A stretch of DNA of 10,000 nt from positions 1 to 10,000 of the forward strand of contig JABUQX010078153.1 in assembly GCA_015478945.1 (NCBI GenBank), read 5' to 3'. Below the pieces are notes generated by a model that made no database searches, had not been told where the DNA came from, and worked only from the letters and a program-made list of their open reading frames with translations. The position numbers and the translations under genes are program-made. This DNA comes from Trachelipus rathkii. Lineage: Eukaryota; Arthropoda; Malacostraca; Isopoda; Trachelipodidae. Positions 1 to 9,847 of this stretch are shown in pieces; within the stretch, counting starts at the first letter, position 1; the number at the start of each line of letters is the position of its first letter.

Positions 1-70
1 CAGATTACGGGTGTTTAACCGTTTTCGCATTTATCATTGAAACGCTTTTCGCGTTTTTCGTGCGCCGCTT

Positions 71-71
<1 letters not shown>

Positions 72-121
<50 letters not shown>

Positions 122-150
122 TTTTCTTTCCTTTTATTATGATTTAATTA

Positions 151-194
<44 letters not shown>

Positions 195-207
195 CATATA
201 TATATAA

Positions 208-240
<33 letters not shown>
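72..240. repeat. Cluster of three TA dinucleotide microsatellites
   Basis: Three nearly pure TA tracts lie at about 72-117, 155-192 and 211-240. They are separated by short AT-rich spacers, one of which (118-154) is partly non-repetitive, and a short TA run sits at 196-206. An open frame across this stretch encodes only alternating Ile-Tyr and is not a gene. The tracts are long and uninterrupted, so they should vary in length between individuals and be prone to assembly error. Confidence 0.95.
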
Positions 241-242
<2 letters not shown>

Positions 243-538
243 TATATGCTTTCAACACATAACTCTAACTATATCTGCTATATGCTAGCTGATGTAGCTC
301 AATAGCAATATTACGTATATGCCATGTAATATATTATGTACCGTAAGCCAATAATCAATAAAAGTATGTAAGAATAATAATACATATTCAACAATGTATA
401 ATATATATCTATAATAATACAATACATAATAATATTAATAATAGGTATGTAATAATAATATATATATGTATGTAATCTAATAAAAAGAGAATAATTACAA
501 TATTTGCTTCATCTCTAAAAAGCAATACATGCTCTTTG
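241..538. other. AT-rich intergenic sequence without a recognisable gene
   Basis: The sequence is AT-rich, with many short AATA and TAATAA runs and a small TA run near 459-468. The decamer GCTATATGCT occurs twice, near 240 and 276. No reading frame has credible composition, and I see no RNA gene, promoter or terminator. It resembles decayed simple sequence. Confidence 0.6.
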
Positions 539-724
539 TATATGTAGTAGCCAGCCATGTATATGGCTGTAACAACCAGCCAGCAACATGTGTAACCAGC
601 CAATAGCCAGCATGTAGCCAGCAGCCAACAATATCAGCTGCTGTAGCCAATATGCTCTTCAGCGCAACCATGTATGGCATAACCAACAATATGTATATGA
701 AGTAGCCAATAACAGCTGCTTGTA
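539..724. repeat. Imperfect GCCAGC/AACCAGCC-rich cryptic repeat
   Basis: Variants of GTAGCCAGC and AACCAGCC recur at irregular spacing of roughly 10-20 bp, for example near 549, 577, 595 and 614, mixed with ATGTATATG and CAGCTGCT pieces. The patch has clearly more GC than its surroundings. It reads as a degenerate minisatellite and not as a gene: the minus-strand frame that crosses it continues straight into an Ile-Tyr microsatellite translation. Confidence 0.55.
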
Positions 725-779
725 TATATATATATATAACATATATATAATATTTATATACTATATATATGAAAATAAC

Positions 780-845
<66 letters not shown>
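721..845. repeat. TA microsatellite, interrupted then pure
   Basis: Interrupted TA runs (about 723-770) lead into a nearly pure TA tract at about 788-845. The tract ends only about 16 bp before the left terminus of the inverted-repeat element that starts at 862. Confidence 0.9.
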
Positions 846-848
<3 letters not shown>

Positions 849-861
849 AACCTTTCCATTA

Positions 862-955
862 GCCGTCATATGTATCTTAAAAACTACTAATGCTACACTA
901 AAAAGGAATACATTTTTAGATTCTGCGTAAAATTTTACTTATGAAAATTATTAAA
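862..955 (+). repeat. Left terminal inverted repeat of the 862-1653 element
   Basis: This arm pairs with the minus strand of about 1558-1653. Shared landmarks in order are the GCCGTCATA start, GTATCTTAAAAA, a CTA(C/T)TAATG(C/T)TACA segment, GAATACATTTTT, GCGTAAAATTTTA and TTATGAAA. The arms differ by substitutions and a few 1-4 bp indels, which suggests the copy is not recent. Confidence 0.7.
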
Positions 956-1109
956 TAAGTATGATTAATGAAATAAATGAGTAATAAATAACAATTAATA
1001 TGTTTGTGTTAATTGAAAAATTCTATCAAACATCTGGCATCTCTAATCACAGTTCATTGTAACGGGGTCTGAAATCGCTAAATCTCTCTCACGTGCACAA
1101 AATTAAATA

Positions 1110-1238
<129 letters not shown>

Positions 1239-1249
1239 TGCTCGTCAAA

Positions 1250-1435
1250 AATAACTGTTAGGGGGCTCGAGCAGACGGGAAACAGAAAGGGGGACGTTTT
1301 CCATACCCGGTAGGGGAGGGACACAAAGAGCAGGGTTCCGGAGACCCTCCGGAGGGGGGGAAACAGTCCTACCCTGTCGTTCCCGGAAGGTCGAACCCCG
1401 ACTCCTACCGCTCTGCGGTCAGCCCTTTTGGTATT
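1250..1435. other. GC-rich island of unknown origin
   Basis: The GC content rises abruptly here, with runs of G and C such as GGGGG at 1261, GGGGAGGG near 1313 and GGGGGG near 1354, between AT-rich flanks. It contains a tight hairpin (CCGGAG at 1338-1343, loop ACC, CTCCGG at 1347-1352). No frame gives a recognisable protein. A minus-strand stretch resembles a Pol III B box (GGTTCGACC at about 1390-1398), but a properly spaced A box is missing, so I do not call a tRNA-derived SINE. The block may be cargo of the surrounding element or an older insertion. Confidence 0.5.
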
Positions 1436-1557
1436 CTTTAGTTTTAAACACTACCCAACATTAAAGTCCAACGTAGGTTACGCTAATTAAAATAAGTTTA
1501 AAATTACTATTCTACATTTTATTCACTTTTTTTTTTAAAAATCGATTTTTTTATTTC

Positions 1558-1653
1558 TTAAAAGTGTTTCATAACTAAAATTTTACGCTGATTCCAAAAA
1601 TGTATTCTTTTTCGCTGTAACATTAATAGTTTTTTTAAGATACGTATGACGGC
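1558..1653 (-). repeat. Right terminal inverted repeat of the 862-1653 element
   Basis: This is the minus-strand counterpart of 862-955, with the same landmark order. Its inner limit is blurred by oligo-A/T runs near 1530-1560, so the inner boundary is approximate. The outer boundary is set by the GGC at 1651-1653 followed by TA. Confidence 0.7.
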
Positions 1654-2002
<349 letters not shown>

Positions 2003-2003
<1 letters not shown>

Positions 2004-2530
2004 TCATGCTGCTCGCTGCTCTTGCTGCTGCTATGCTGAGATACTCATAGCCCTTATTAATAATAATCAATCAGTCGTGATAAATGAAAGATGTGCCACT
2101 TTAGTTTTTATTAAACAATGAAATATTAAATTTTATATCAACAATGCAAATGTCAGTGCCAATTGGGCCTATAGAAAAGTAATAATTTGAATTATATATC
2201 AAAAATCCTATAAAGTTAATTTACATAGACACCCGCCACAATTTTAAAGTTCGTCCTCTCTTCACCGAGGTTACTCAACAAGTCCCTCTTCACGCATAAC
2301 GCTCGTCCCTTGGCGGGCCATTGGTCACCAAAATTCAAATTCGGCACCTCCCATTTGGGGAGTCTTTAACAGTCTTATATGCACTCTTAGCAATAGCTAT
2401 ATCTTTATAACAACAATGTGGGTGTCTTTATATATGTTATCGGGTCTGTAGATCTCGAATATGATGGTTTCAGAACCTTCAAGGAAAAAATTAAATAAAA
2501 AAAAGTAAAAAAAAAAATTAAATTAAAAAA
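2003..2530. other. Unrecognised sequence between the TA clusters and the satellite array
   Basis: The first 40 bases are rich in GCTGCT/CTGCTC triplets. The rest is AT-rich, with a more GC-rich patch around 2230-2365 that includes a 7-bp inverted repeat (CCCGCCA at 2232, TGGCGGG at 2311). Oligo-A runs near 2485-2530 merge into the first A satellite unit. No gene, RNA or promoter can be supported. Confidence 0.5.
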
Positions 2531-2751
2531 AATTGCGTTTTTACACCATCTAAAGCAGTTAATCAGTAAATCAGTGAATCAAACCACAAACTCTACCCTA
2601 CACCCCCAACCATGATCTATTAATCTATTGATTCAAGTCATGTTTTGTATAACGTAACACAAAACTTTTATTCTTTTTATGTTTATAACGTAAAAATTTA
2701 CATTTTTACACACCATAAAGCAGTAAATCAGTAAATCGGTAAATCAAACCA

Positions 2752-2776
2752 CCCACCCTACCCTCCCCACCCACCC
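2752..2776 (-). other. Potential G-quadruplex / i-motif site in unit A2
   Basis: Six runs of three or more cytosines are separated by one or two bases, so the minus strand meets the canonical G3+N1-7 quadruplex pattern with very short loops. The site sits between the two 8-mer arrays of the unit. Whether it folds in vivo is unknown. Confidence 0.7.
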
Positions 2777-3161
2777 GTGATCTATTGATCTACTGATCTA
2801 TTGATTTCAAGTCATATTTTGTATAGCATAACACAAAAGTTTTATTCTTTTTATGTTTATAACTTAAAAAATTAGCGTTTTTACACACCCTAAAGCAGTA
2901 AATCAGTAAATCAGTAAATCAAACCACCCAACCTACCCCTTCTCACCAAATACATGATCTATTGATCTATTGATCTATTGATCTATTGATTCAAGTAATA
3001 TTTTGCATAACATAAAACAAAACTTTTGTTTATTTTTATTTTATTTTGTTTAAAAATATATTTTTACCAAAATTTTTATTCATTTTATGTTTATACCTTA
3101 AAAAATTAGCGTTTTTACACCCCCCAAAAGCAGTAAATCAGTAAATCATTAAATCCAACCA

Positions 3162-3189
3162 CCCTCCTATCCCTTCCATCCCTCTTCCC
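3162..3189 (-). other. Potential G-quadruplex site in unit A4
   Basis: Four CCC runs (3162-3164, 3171-3173, 3180-3182, 3187-3189) with spacers of 6, 6 and 4 bases fit the canonical pattern on the minus strand. The loops are longer than in A2, so predicted stability is lower. Confidence 0.55.
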
Positions 3190-3283
3190 AAGATCCTATG
3201 ATCTATTGATCTATTGTTTCATGTCACATCTCGAGTATCATTTTGGATAAACATAGCATAGAATCAAGTTCTTTATACACTAA

Positions 3284-4048
3284 CCAACGAATATATGCTA
3301 ACGTAACAAAATTTTCGCATCAAAAAAACTAACATAGCATCACCTGAACTAATAATATAATGCACAACGACAAACCTAACACAGCTTAAGCAAGAATAAA
3401 CTGCTAACATTAACAAAGTTCCATACTTAACAACAGTAACGTAACTAACATAGCAAACAAAAACGTAAGCTATTCACACATTGTCAAGCATATCTCTAAC
3501 ATATCAATGTTAATTTTACTTTAACATGGTAATATTAAAAAAAAATTTATCACAACCTAGTTTAATTATTATACTGATCAACGAATATATGCTAACATAA
3601 CAAAGTTTTCACATTAATAAAGCTTACATAGCATCACCTGAACTAAGAATATAATGCGAACCGACAAACCTGACACACCTTAAGCAAGAATAGACTGCTA
3701 ACATTAACAAAGTTCCATACTTAACAACAGTAGTGACTAACATAGCAAACAAAAACGTAACCTATTCACACTTTGTCAAGCATAACTCTAACATATCAAT
3801 GTTAATTTTACATTAACATGGTAATATTAAAAAAAAATTATCATAACCTTGTCTAATTATCATACAGACCAACGAATTTATGCTAATGTAACAAAGTTTT
3901 TTACATTAACATAGCGATATTTAACAAAAAATTATCATAACCTTACCTAACTATCATAATTCCCAACGAATAATTGCAAACATAACAAAGTTTTATCCAA
4001 ACATAACATAAAAATAAGTTCTTTGAATAAAATATGATAGTAAAAGGT
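3284..4048 (+). repeat. B-type satellite units B1-B4 (~293 bp full units, one 94-bp short unit)
   Basis: The landmark CCAACGAATATATGCTAA and its variants begin at 3284, 3578, 3869 and 3963. That gives two full units of about 293 bp, a 94-bp short unit and a fragment that runs into unit A5. Full units share the order CTAACATAGC, CCTGAACTAA, GACAAACCTAACA, AATAAACTGCTAACATTAAC, CATACTTAACAAC, TCTAACATATCAATGTTAA and TTTATCA. Short TAACATA-like motifs recur inside each unit, which suggests it grew from a shorter repeat. Confidence 0.92.
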
Positions 4049-4229
4049 AATAATTTACTGATCCTAAACCAGTAAATTAGTAAATCAGTAAATCAAACCA
4101 CCCGATCCCTCCTCTCCACTCCTTCCCACCCTTCCATGATCTATTAATCTATTGATCTAATGATTCAGGTCACATTTCGGGTATCATTTCGGATAAACAT
4201 AGCATAAAAATAAGTTCTTTATATACTAA
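4049..4229 (+). repeat. A-type satellite unit A5 within the B array
   Basis: An A-type unit lies between B units. It carries three CAGTAAAT-type 8-mers (about 4069-4096), a C-rich core (4099-4135) and the GATCTATT array, and it passes into B5 through GGATAAACATAGCATA and AAGTTCTTTATATACTAACC. Its insertion among B units defines a higher-order repeat. The mirrored copies on the right arm are at about 8950-9200 and 9600-9847. Confidence 0.9.
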
Positions 4230-5070
4230 CCAAAGAATATATGTTAACGTAACAAAGTTTTCACATAAATAAAACTAACATACCATATCCTGAACTAAGA
4301 ATATAACGTACAACGACAAACCTAACACACCTTACGCACGAATAAACTACTAACATTAACAAAGTTTCATACTTAACAACATTAAAATAACTAACATAGC
4401 TTACAAAACGTAACCAATTACCCTTTTTTTAAGCATATCTCTAACATATTAAAGTTAATTTTACATTAACATGGTAATATTTAACAAAAATTTATCATAA
4501 TACTGTCTAATTATCATACTGACCAACGAATATATGCTAAGGTAACAAAGTTTTAACATCAATAAAGCTAACATATCATAACCTGAACTAAGAATATAAT
4601 GTGCAACGGCAAACCTAACATAAATTACCCAGGAATAAACTACTAACATTAACAATGTTCCATACTTAACAAAAGTAAAGTAACTAGCATTGCATACAGA
4701 ACGTAACCTATTCACACTTTTTCAAATATATCTGTAACATTTCATTGTTATTTTTTACCTTAACATAGTAATGTTTAACAAAAATTTATCATAACCTTAC
4801 CTTATTATCATACCTACTAACAAATATATGCTAATATTAATATCAATATACATCGAAAAAGCTAACATATCATAACCTGAACTAAGAATATAATGTACAA
4901 CGACAAACCTAACATACCTCACGTATGAATAATCTGCTAACATTAAAAAAGTTCCCTACTTATCAGAGGTAAAGTAGCTAGCAGGACATCCAAAACTCAA
5001 CGTATCCCCACTTTTCCAACATATCAGCAACAGCTAAAGCAGTATTATCAATCAAGATCCCTTAACAAAG
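4230..5070 (+). repeat. B-type satellite units B5-B7
   Basis: Full units begin at 4230 and 4523, with a more diverged unit from about 4816 that fades into C-type sequence near 5000-5070. Spacing is about 293 bp. The landmark order is the same as in the B1-B2 units. An 84-residue minus-strand frame (4461-4715) falls wholly inside this tandem sequence and has no homologous counterpart frame in neighbouring units, so it is not a gene. Confidence 0.9.
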
Positions 5071-5866
5071 TGACCAATCTATCACAGATACCAGCATCTT
5101 GAACTATGAATTGGTACTACCTTTATCAAAGTGTCACATATATCAAATATAACATTATTTTGAACAATGAATAAAAGTAAACATTAGCAAGATTCTCGGG
5201 CTAACCTAACCTAAATGACCAATCTATCAAAGATACCAGCATCTTGAACTATGAATTTATACTACCTTCATCAAAGTGACACTCATATCAAATATAAAAT
5301 CATTTTGAACTATGAATAAAGGTAGACATTAGCAAAATTCTCAGGCAAACCTAACATTACGCAACAAAAACTTAACCTAAGCCCACATTTCTAACACATC
5401 ACCACCAGTTAACACAGTAATATCTTACGAAACTTATCATTTCTTTAACAAATCAGAGCTAATTTCACATTGTCATAGTAATATTTAACAAAACGTAACA
5501 GAAATTAAACATAGCCTAACATATCTAACACTTACAATGGGCAAAAACCTACAATAGATACTAACATTTGGAACTACGAATAAGACATTAACATTTGAAC
5601 CTATGAATAAGTTCTCAACCTACCCCTCATTACACAGCAAAACTCAACCTATCCCTGCTTTTCAATCATATCATCAGCAGCTAAAGCAGTATTATCTAAC
5701 AAAATTCCTTAACAAAGTGTCCAGACTAAAAAAGATACCAGCATCTTGAACTATGAATTGCTACTACATTCATCAAAGTATCTTACATTTCAAATATAAC
5801 ATCATTTTTAACTATGATTAACATGGACATAAGCAAAATTCTCTGTCAAACATCATAAAATAACCT
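5071..5866 (+). repeat. C-type satellite region
   Basis: Two adjacent units begin at 5071 and 5216 (145-bp spacing). They share GATACCAGCATCTTGAACTA, the ATGAATT..TACTACCTT segment, ATCAAAGTG and CATTTTGAAC(A/T)ATGAATAAA. A third copy lies at about 5718-5860. The stretch between (5360-5718) is diverged B/C-like sequence with partial copies near 5560-5610. The whole segment has a collinear, more diverged and more GC-rich mirror copy at about 7870-8530. Confidence 0.85.
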
Positions 5867-6045
5867 ATCGATCATACAGATCAACGAATAAACGCTAACA
5901 TAATATTTCCTGAACTAAAAACATATAGTACCATAACATACCTGACATACATTAAGCGTGAATAAACTGCCGACATTAACAAAGTATAACAATCTCAAGC
6001 TTTACTATAGACAAACTGGTAGGTTTGACAACAGCGCATCATACA
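5867..6045 (+). repeat. Highly conserved block of the left palindrome arm
   Basis: This 179-bp block matches the minus strand of 7688-7868 with only about five substitutions and two single-base indels by eye. The innermost 71 bp (5975-6045) are identical. The rest of the arms is clearly more diverged. The block begins with a shortened B-like segment and ends 29 bp before the ATT tract. No frame suggests coding. Confidence 0.93.
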
Positions 6046-6074
6046 GAGGCTATTTGGCACACTGTAAGCTTTCA

Positions 6075-6580
<506 letters not shown>

Positions 6581-6725
6581 AGAGGTTCTGTTAGGCTTAC
6601 ACTGTGGGCTTATCATTAAGGATACTTTCATGTTTATACAAAAGCTTTCACGAATGCGCTCACTCATCAACATAATCTCAATCTTTACCATACATAACCG
6701 AACAATTTTTCAAAGACGAATCCAA
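6581..6725 (+). repeat. Innermost left palindrome arm
   Basis: It pairs with the minus strand of 6855-6998. The clearest anchor is TATACAAAAGCTTTCA at 6635-6650, matched exactly at 6937-6952, flanked by GGGC(T/C)TATCATTA and a conserved run near TTACCATA. A 101-residue plus-strand frame (6564-6869) crosses this arm and the loop. It shows no recognisable domain and is most likely chance. Confidence 0.8.
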
Positions 6726-6854
6726 CTACTTGGAGATCATCCCCGAAAATGCATGAAGAAGAACCATCTCAGGGTACCCCGAAAAGCGAAGCGTGAAGCG
6801 GTGATTGTAAGTGCGTATATTGGATGCCGCACACTAACCTCGCTTCGGGGTAAT
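6726..6854. other. Central loop of the palindrome
   Basis: About 130 bp separates the confidently paired arms. Within it a smaller stem can form between ACCCCGAAAAGCG (6776-6788) and CGCTTCGGGGT (6841-6851) with a 2-base bulge, leaving about 50 bases unpaired. CCCCGAAA also occurs at 6741-6748 as a direct repeat. There is no gene. Confidence 0.65.
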
Positions 6855-7205
6855 GAGACTCGTCGCTGAAAATCGTTCGATTATGGTAAAAGATTGATTG
6901 GTATGGTGAACACATTCGTGGCTTTAAACACATTCATGAAAGCTTTTGTATAAAACGTGAGTAGCCTAATGATAGGCCCGCAGTGGCGCCTCTGCCAGTA
7001 ATCGCACTAGCATCAAACCTTGAGTAGAAGGCGATAGTTGGATACTGAAAACGCAAGGAGGCTCCGGAGCCCACGGGTGGCCTGACGCTGTGGTAGGTGC
7101 CTGTCGATCAGTGTGCTGATGTGTTACGACTGTTTGACCTAAACGCCTATGCTGTTATGCTCTTGAGTTCAGGTGATATTATGTTAACTTTACGAACCCA
7201 TTAAA
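6855..7205 (-). repeat. Innermost right palindrome arm
   Basis: This is the mirror of 6365-6725. Shared pieces on the minus strand run in the expected order: the pair at 6937-6952, GGCCTATCATTAGG near 6965-6978, AAGGTTTGATG near 7013-7023, CTACCACAGCGTCA near 7085-7098 and TTAACATAATATCACCTGAA near 7166-7185. The stretch 7045-7110 is much more GC-rich than its left counterpart. Confidence 0.78.
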
Positions 7206-7222
7206 ACTATACTGATATTAAA

Positions 7223-7410
7223 TACTACTACTACCTTACCACTACTGCTACTACCCACTGCTACTACCACTACCACTACTACTGTACTATTGCTACTGCT
7301 GCCTACTACTACCCACTACTACTACTACCATTCACTACTACTACTGCTATATACTACTACTGCTACTGCTGCTACTGCTACTTTGCTGCTACTTTACTTT
7401 GCTGCTGCTG
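7223..7410. repeat. Interrupted (CTA)n tract, right arm
   Basis: Triplets of CTA (AGT on the other strand) are mixed with CTG, ACC and irregular interruptions over about 188 bp. It occupies the mirror position of the pure (AGT)47 tract and is its diverged homologue by position and motif. Confidence 0.92.
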
Positions 7411-7659
<249 letters not shown>

Positions 7660-7687
7660 TGAAGCGTAAAGTTAGAAAATTAGCCTT

Positions 7688-7868
7688 TGTATGATGCGCT
7701 GTTGTCAAACCTACCAGTTTGTCTATAGTAAAGCTTGAGATTGTTATACTTTGTTAATATCGGCAGTTTATTCAAGCTTAATGTATGTCAGGTATGGTAT
7801 GGTACTATATGCTTTTAGTTCTGGAAATATTATGTTAGCCGTTTATTCGATTGATCTGTATGATCGAT
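7688..7868 (-). repeat. Highly conserved block of the right palindrome arm
   Basis: It is the mirror of 5867-6045. Positions 7688-7758 are identical to 5975-6045 on the opposite strand, base for base over 71 bp. The remaining part to 7868 differs by about five substitutions and two single-base indels. The bases between it and the AAT tract (7661-7687) are poorly conserved. Confidence 0.93.
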
Positions 7869-8530
7869 ATCATTATTTGCTGATGTTATTTATTTGAAGC
7901 AGATTTACGCATGTATACGTTATTCATAGTTCAAAATGATGTTATACCATTGATATTGCAAGCCACTTTTGATAGATGTAGTATCAGGCCAAGTTCAGAT
8001 GCTTTTTAACACTTTGTTAAGGGCCTGACCAGTATTACCCCTTTAGCATACTGACTGTCACTGTTAAAACGCTGGGGATAGAACCCGAGAGACCTTTTTA
8101 CTCGTCTGGCTAGAAAGAGGCCAGGTTGGAGACCTAAATGGGTCCAAGCTATTGTGTCTCGTCGCTGGTTCTAAATATTGGTTTTCACCATTGTTAGTGT
8201 TAGATATGTTCAAGTAATGTTTACCTTCGTTACCTTCTGATAAATGCATTCTGTCACAAGGCGAAAATTATCTCCTGACTGTTAAAAATGGTAAAGGATT
8301 TCGTAGATGTACTGTGCCAGCCAGTGATGATGTGTGGCCCCGTGAGCTTGGAATAAGCTAGGCACCTGAGTTTGCAATGTCCTGGCACATTCATGGATTA
8401 AGCTATATTTGATAGAGGTTCACTTTGATGGCTCCAGTAAATTCATAGTTCAAATTCTATTATTTTTGACAAGATTGTCACTTTGACCAAGTGATTTTGT
8501 TAGATAATGCTGCTTTAGCTGTTGCGATAT
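7869..8530 (-). repeat. C-type satellite region, right arm (diverged)
   Basis: On the minus strand this is collinear with about 5040-5866. Examples are CATCATTTTGAACTATGAAT near 7923-7942, CCTTAACAAAGTGTTAAAAA near 8006-8025, ATATCTAACACTAACAATGG near 8190-8209 and CAACAGCTAAAGCAGCATTA near 8506-8525. The part 8046-8400 looks at first like an unrelated GC-richer insertion, but it aligns along its whole length to 5360-5690 with many A-to-G and T-to-C differences. A 61-residue minus-strand frame here (8064-8249) is therefore satellite sequence and not a gene. Confidence 0.78.
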
Positions 8531-8949
8531 GTTGGAAAGTAGGATACATCAGTTTGTATGTCTGTTCTTGCACACGCTGATAGTAGGGCTTTTTGATCAT
8601 GGCTGTCGTTAGTATCGCTGACCTGCTGGATTCAGGTATGATATGTTGCTTTATTGATGTAAAGGCTTTGTTACCTTAGCATATATTCGTTGGTCTGTAT
8701 GATAATTAAGGTGAGTTATGATAGAACTACCGTAATACTATGCTAAAAGGCAAAAATATGTTTGGGCTGTGAAAAGTGTGGTGAACCACGTTCTCATATG
8801 CAAATTATGCTACTGTGGATTTGGAACTTTGTTATGTTGGCTGTTGTAGGCTATGTTAGGATTATCGGTGTACGTTGCCTTGCTGGATTCAGGTGCCAAG
8901 TCATGTTTAACCCTTGATGTTAGAAGCTTTGTTGTCCCGCCCACTCGAT
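8531..8949 (-). repeat. B-type satellite units, right arm (inner)
   Basis: It mirrors about 4230-5040. The B landmark (minus-strand CCAACGAATATATGCTAA) lies at 8676-8693, and TGCTGGATTCAGGT occurs at 8624 and 8881. The stretch is shorter than its left counterpart by roughly one B unit. Confidence 0.8.
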
Positions 8950-9208
8950 AAATTGATCAGCATGCAAGGCTTATTTTTATGTTATATTTTTCCAAATGAT
9001 ACTCGAAATATGATTTGAATCAATATATCACTTTTGATCATGGAAGGGGTGGGTGGGAAGGGAGTGGAGGGGGCGGGTGGTTTTTCATTTACTGATTTAT
9101 TGATTTACTGCTAAAATCAGTATACACTCTACTATGATATTTTATTCAAAGAACTTATTTTATGTTATGTTTGGATAAAACTTTGTTATGTTTGCAATTT
9201 TTCGTTGG
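8950..9208 (-). repeat. A-type satellite unit, right arm, first copy
   Basis: It is the mirror of A5 (about 3963-4229). On the plus strand it reads a decayed second 8-mer array (about 9020-9040), a G-rich core (9042-9080), three ATTTACTG-type 8-mers (about 9087-9112), then ATTTTATTCAAAGAACTTA and GTTTGGATAAAACTTTGTTA. Confidence 0.88.
9046..9080 (+). other. Potential G-quadruplex site, first right-arm A unit
   Basis: GGGG-T-GGG-T-GGG-AA-GGG at 9046-9062 meets the canonical pattern with loops of 1, 1 and 2 bases. Further G runs follow to 9080. It mirrors the C-rich core of the left-arm A units. Confidence 0.8.
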
Positions 9209-9599
9209 GAGTTATGATAGTTAGGTAAGATTGTGATGAATTTTTTTTAAATATTATTGTGTTAATGTAAAAAAATTTGTTACATCAGCATATATTCGTT
9301 GGACAATACGATAATTAGAAAGGGTTATGATAAATTTTTGTTAAATATTACCATGTTAATGTAAAATTAACATTGATATGTTAGATATATGCTTGAAGAA
9401 AGTGTGAATATATTACGTTTTGTGCGCTATAGTTAGTTACTTTACTGTAGTTTAGTAATTAACTTTGTTAATGTTAGTAGTTAATTCGTGCTTAAGGTGT
9501 ATTAGGTATGTCGTTGTATATTATATTCTTAGTTCAGGATATGCTATGTTAGCTTTATTAAGGTGAAAATTATGTTACGTTAGCATATATTCGTTGGTT
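9209..9599 (-). repeat. B-type satellite units, right arm (one 94-bp short unit, one full unit)
   Basis: TTCGTTGG landmarks at 9201, 9295 and 9590 give spacings of 94 and 295 bp. The left arm has the same 94-bp short unit at the matching place (3869 to 3963) but two full B units next to it, not one. Confidence 0.9.
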
Positions 9600-9847
9600 A
9601 GTATATAAAAACTTATTTTTATGCTATGTTTTTCCGAAATGATACCTGAAATGTGACCAAAATTTATAGATCAATAGATCATGGAAGGGTGGGAGGGAAG
9701 GGAGATGAGGGGTTGGATGGTTTGATTTACTGATTTACTGATTTACTGCTTTAAGATCAGTAAACTATTACACTTTACTATGATATTTTATTCAAAGAAC
9801 TTATTTTTACGTTATATTTGGATTAAACTTTGTTATGTTTGCCATTA
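9600..9847 (-). repeat. A-type satellite unit, right arm, second copy
   Basis: It repeats the organisation of 8950-9208 at an offset of about 647 bp (CAAAGAACTTA at 9147 and 9793; TTCGTTGG at 9201 and 9848). It has two to three GATCAATA-type 8-mers, a G-rich core and three ATTTACTG 8-mers. Confidence 0.9.
9687..9702 (+). other. Potential G-quadruplex site, second right-arm A unit
   Basis: GGG-T-GGG-A-GGG-AA-GGG fits the canonical pattern with loops of 1, 1 and 2 bases. The loop lengths equal those of the site at 9046-9062, 641 bp away. Confidence 0.8.

Larger units (their letters stand above)
2535..3275 (+). repeat. A-type tandem satellite units A1-A4
   Basis: Four units start near 2535, 2700, 2875 and 3110. 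The common AAAGCAG landmark lies at 2552, 2717, 2892 and 3127, giving spacings of 165, 175 and 235 bp. Each unit has, in order, a GTTTTTACAC start, three copies of an 8-mer (CAGTAAAT), a C-rich core, two to five copies of a second 8-mer (GATCTATT), and then an AT-rich part around TTTATGTTTATA. Unit A3 is longer because its AT-rich tail is internally duplicated (about 3020-3110). A4 switches into the B array after GGATAAACATAGCATA. Confidence 0.9.

Noticed and set aside
1385..1410. Minus-strand Pol III B-box-like sequence in the GC-rich island
   Set aside because: The last two bases of the box do not match and no A box is found at suitable spacing.
4461..4715. An 84-residue minus-strand frame
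   Set aside because: It lies within tandem B units, and the homologous position of the neighbouring unit does not keep it open.
5198..5215. CTAACCTAACCTAA resembling arthropod (TTAGG)n telomere repeat
   Set aside because: There are only about two units, explained by local drift of the CTAACAT-type satellite motif.
2535..5866. CRISPR-like array
   Set aside because: The repeats are adjacent diverged satellite units with no constant short repeat and unique spacers, in eukaryotic-looking DNA.
8064..8249. A 61-residue minus-strand frame and a tRNA T-arm-like GGGTTCTATCCCC on the minus strand near 8071-8083, suggesting a gene fragment or SINE
   Set aside because: The stretch aligns collinearly, although diverged, with 5530-5685 of the left arm, so it is satellite sequence and not an insertion. 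The T-loop is one base short and no A box is seen.
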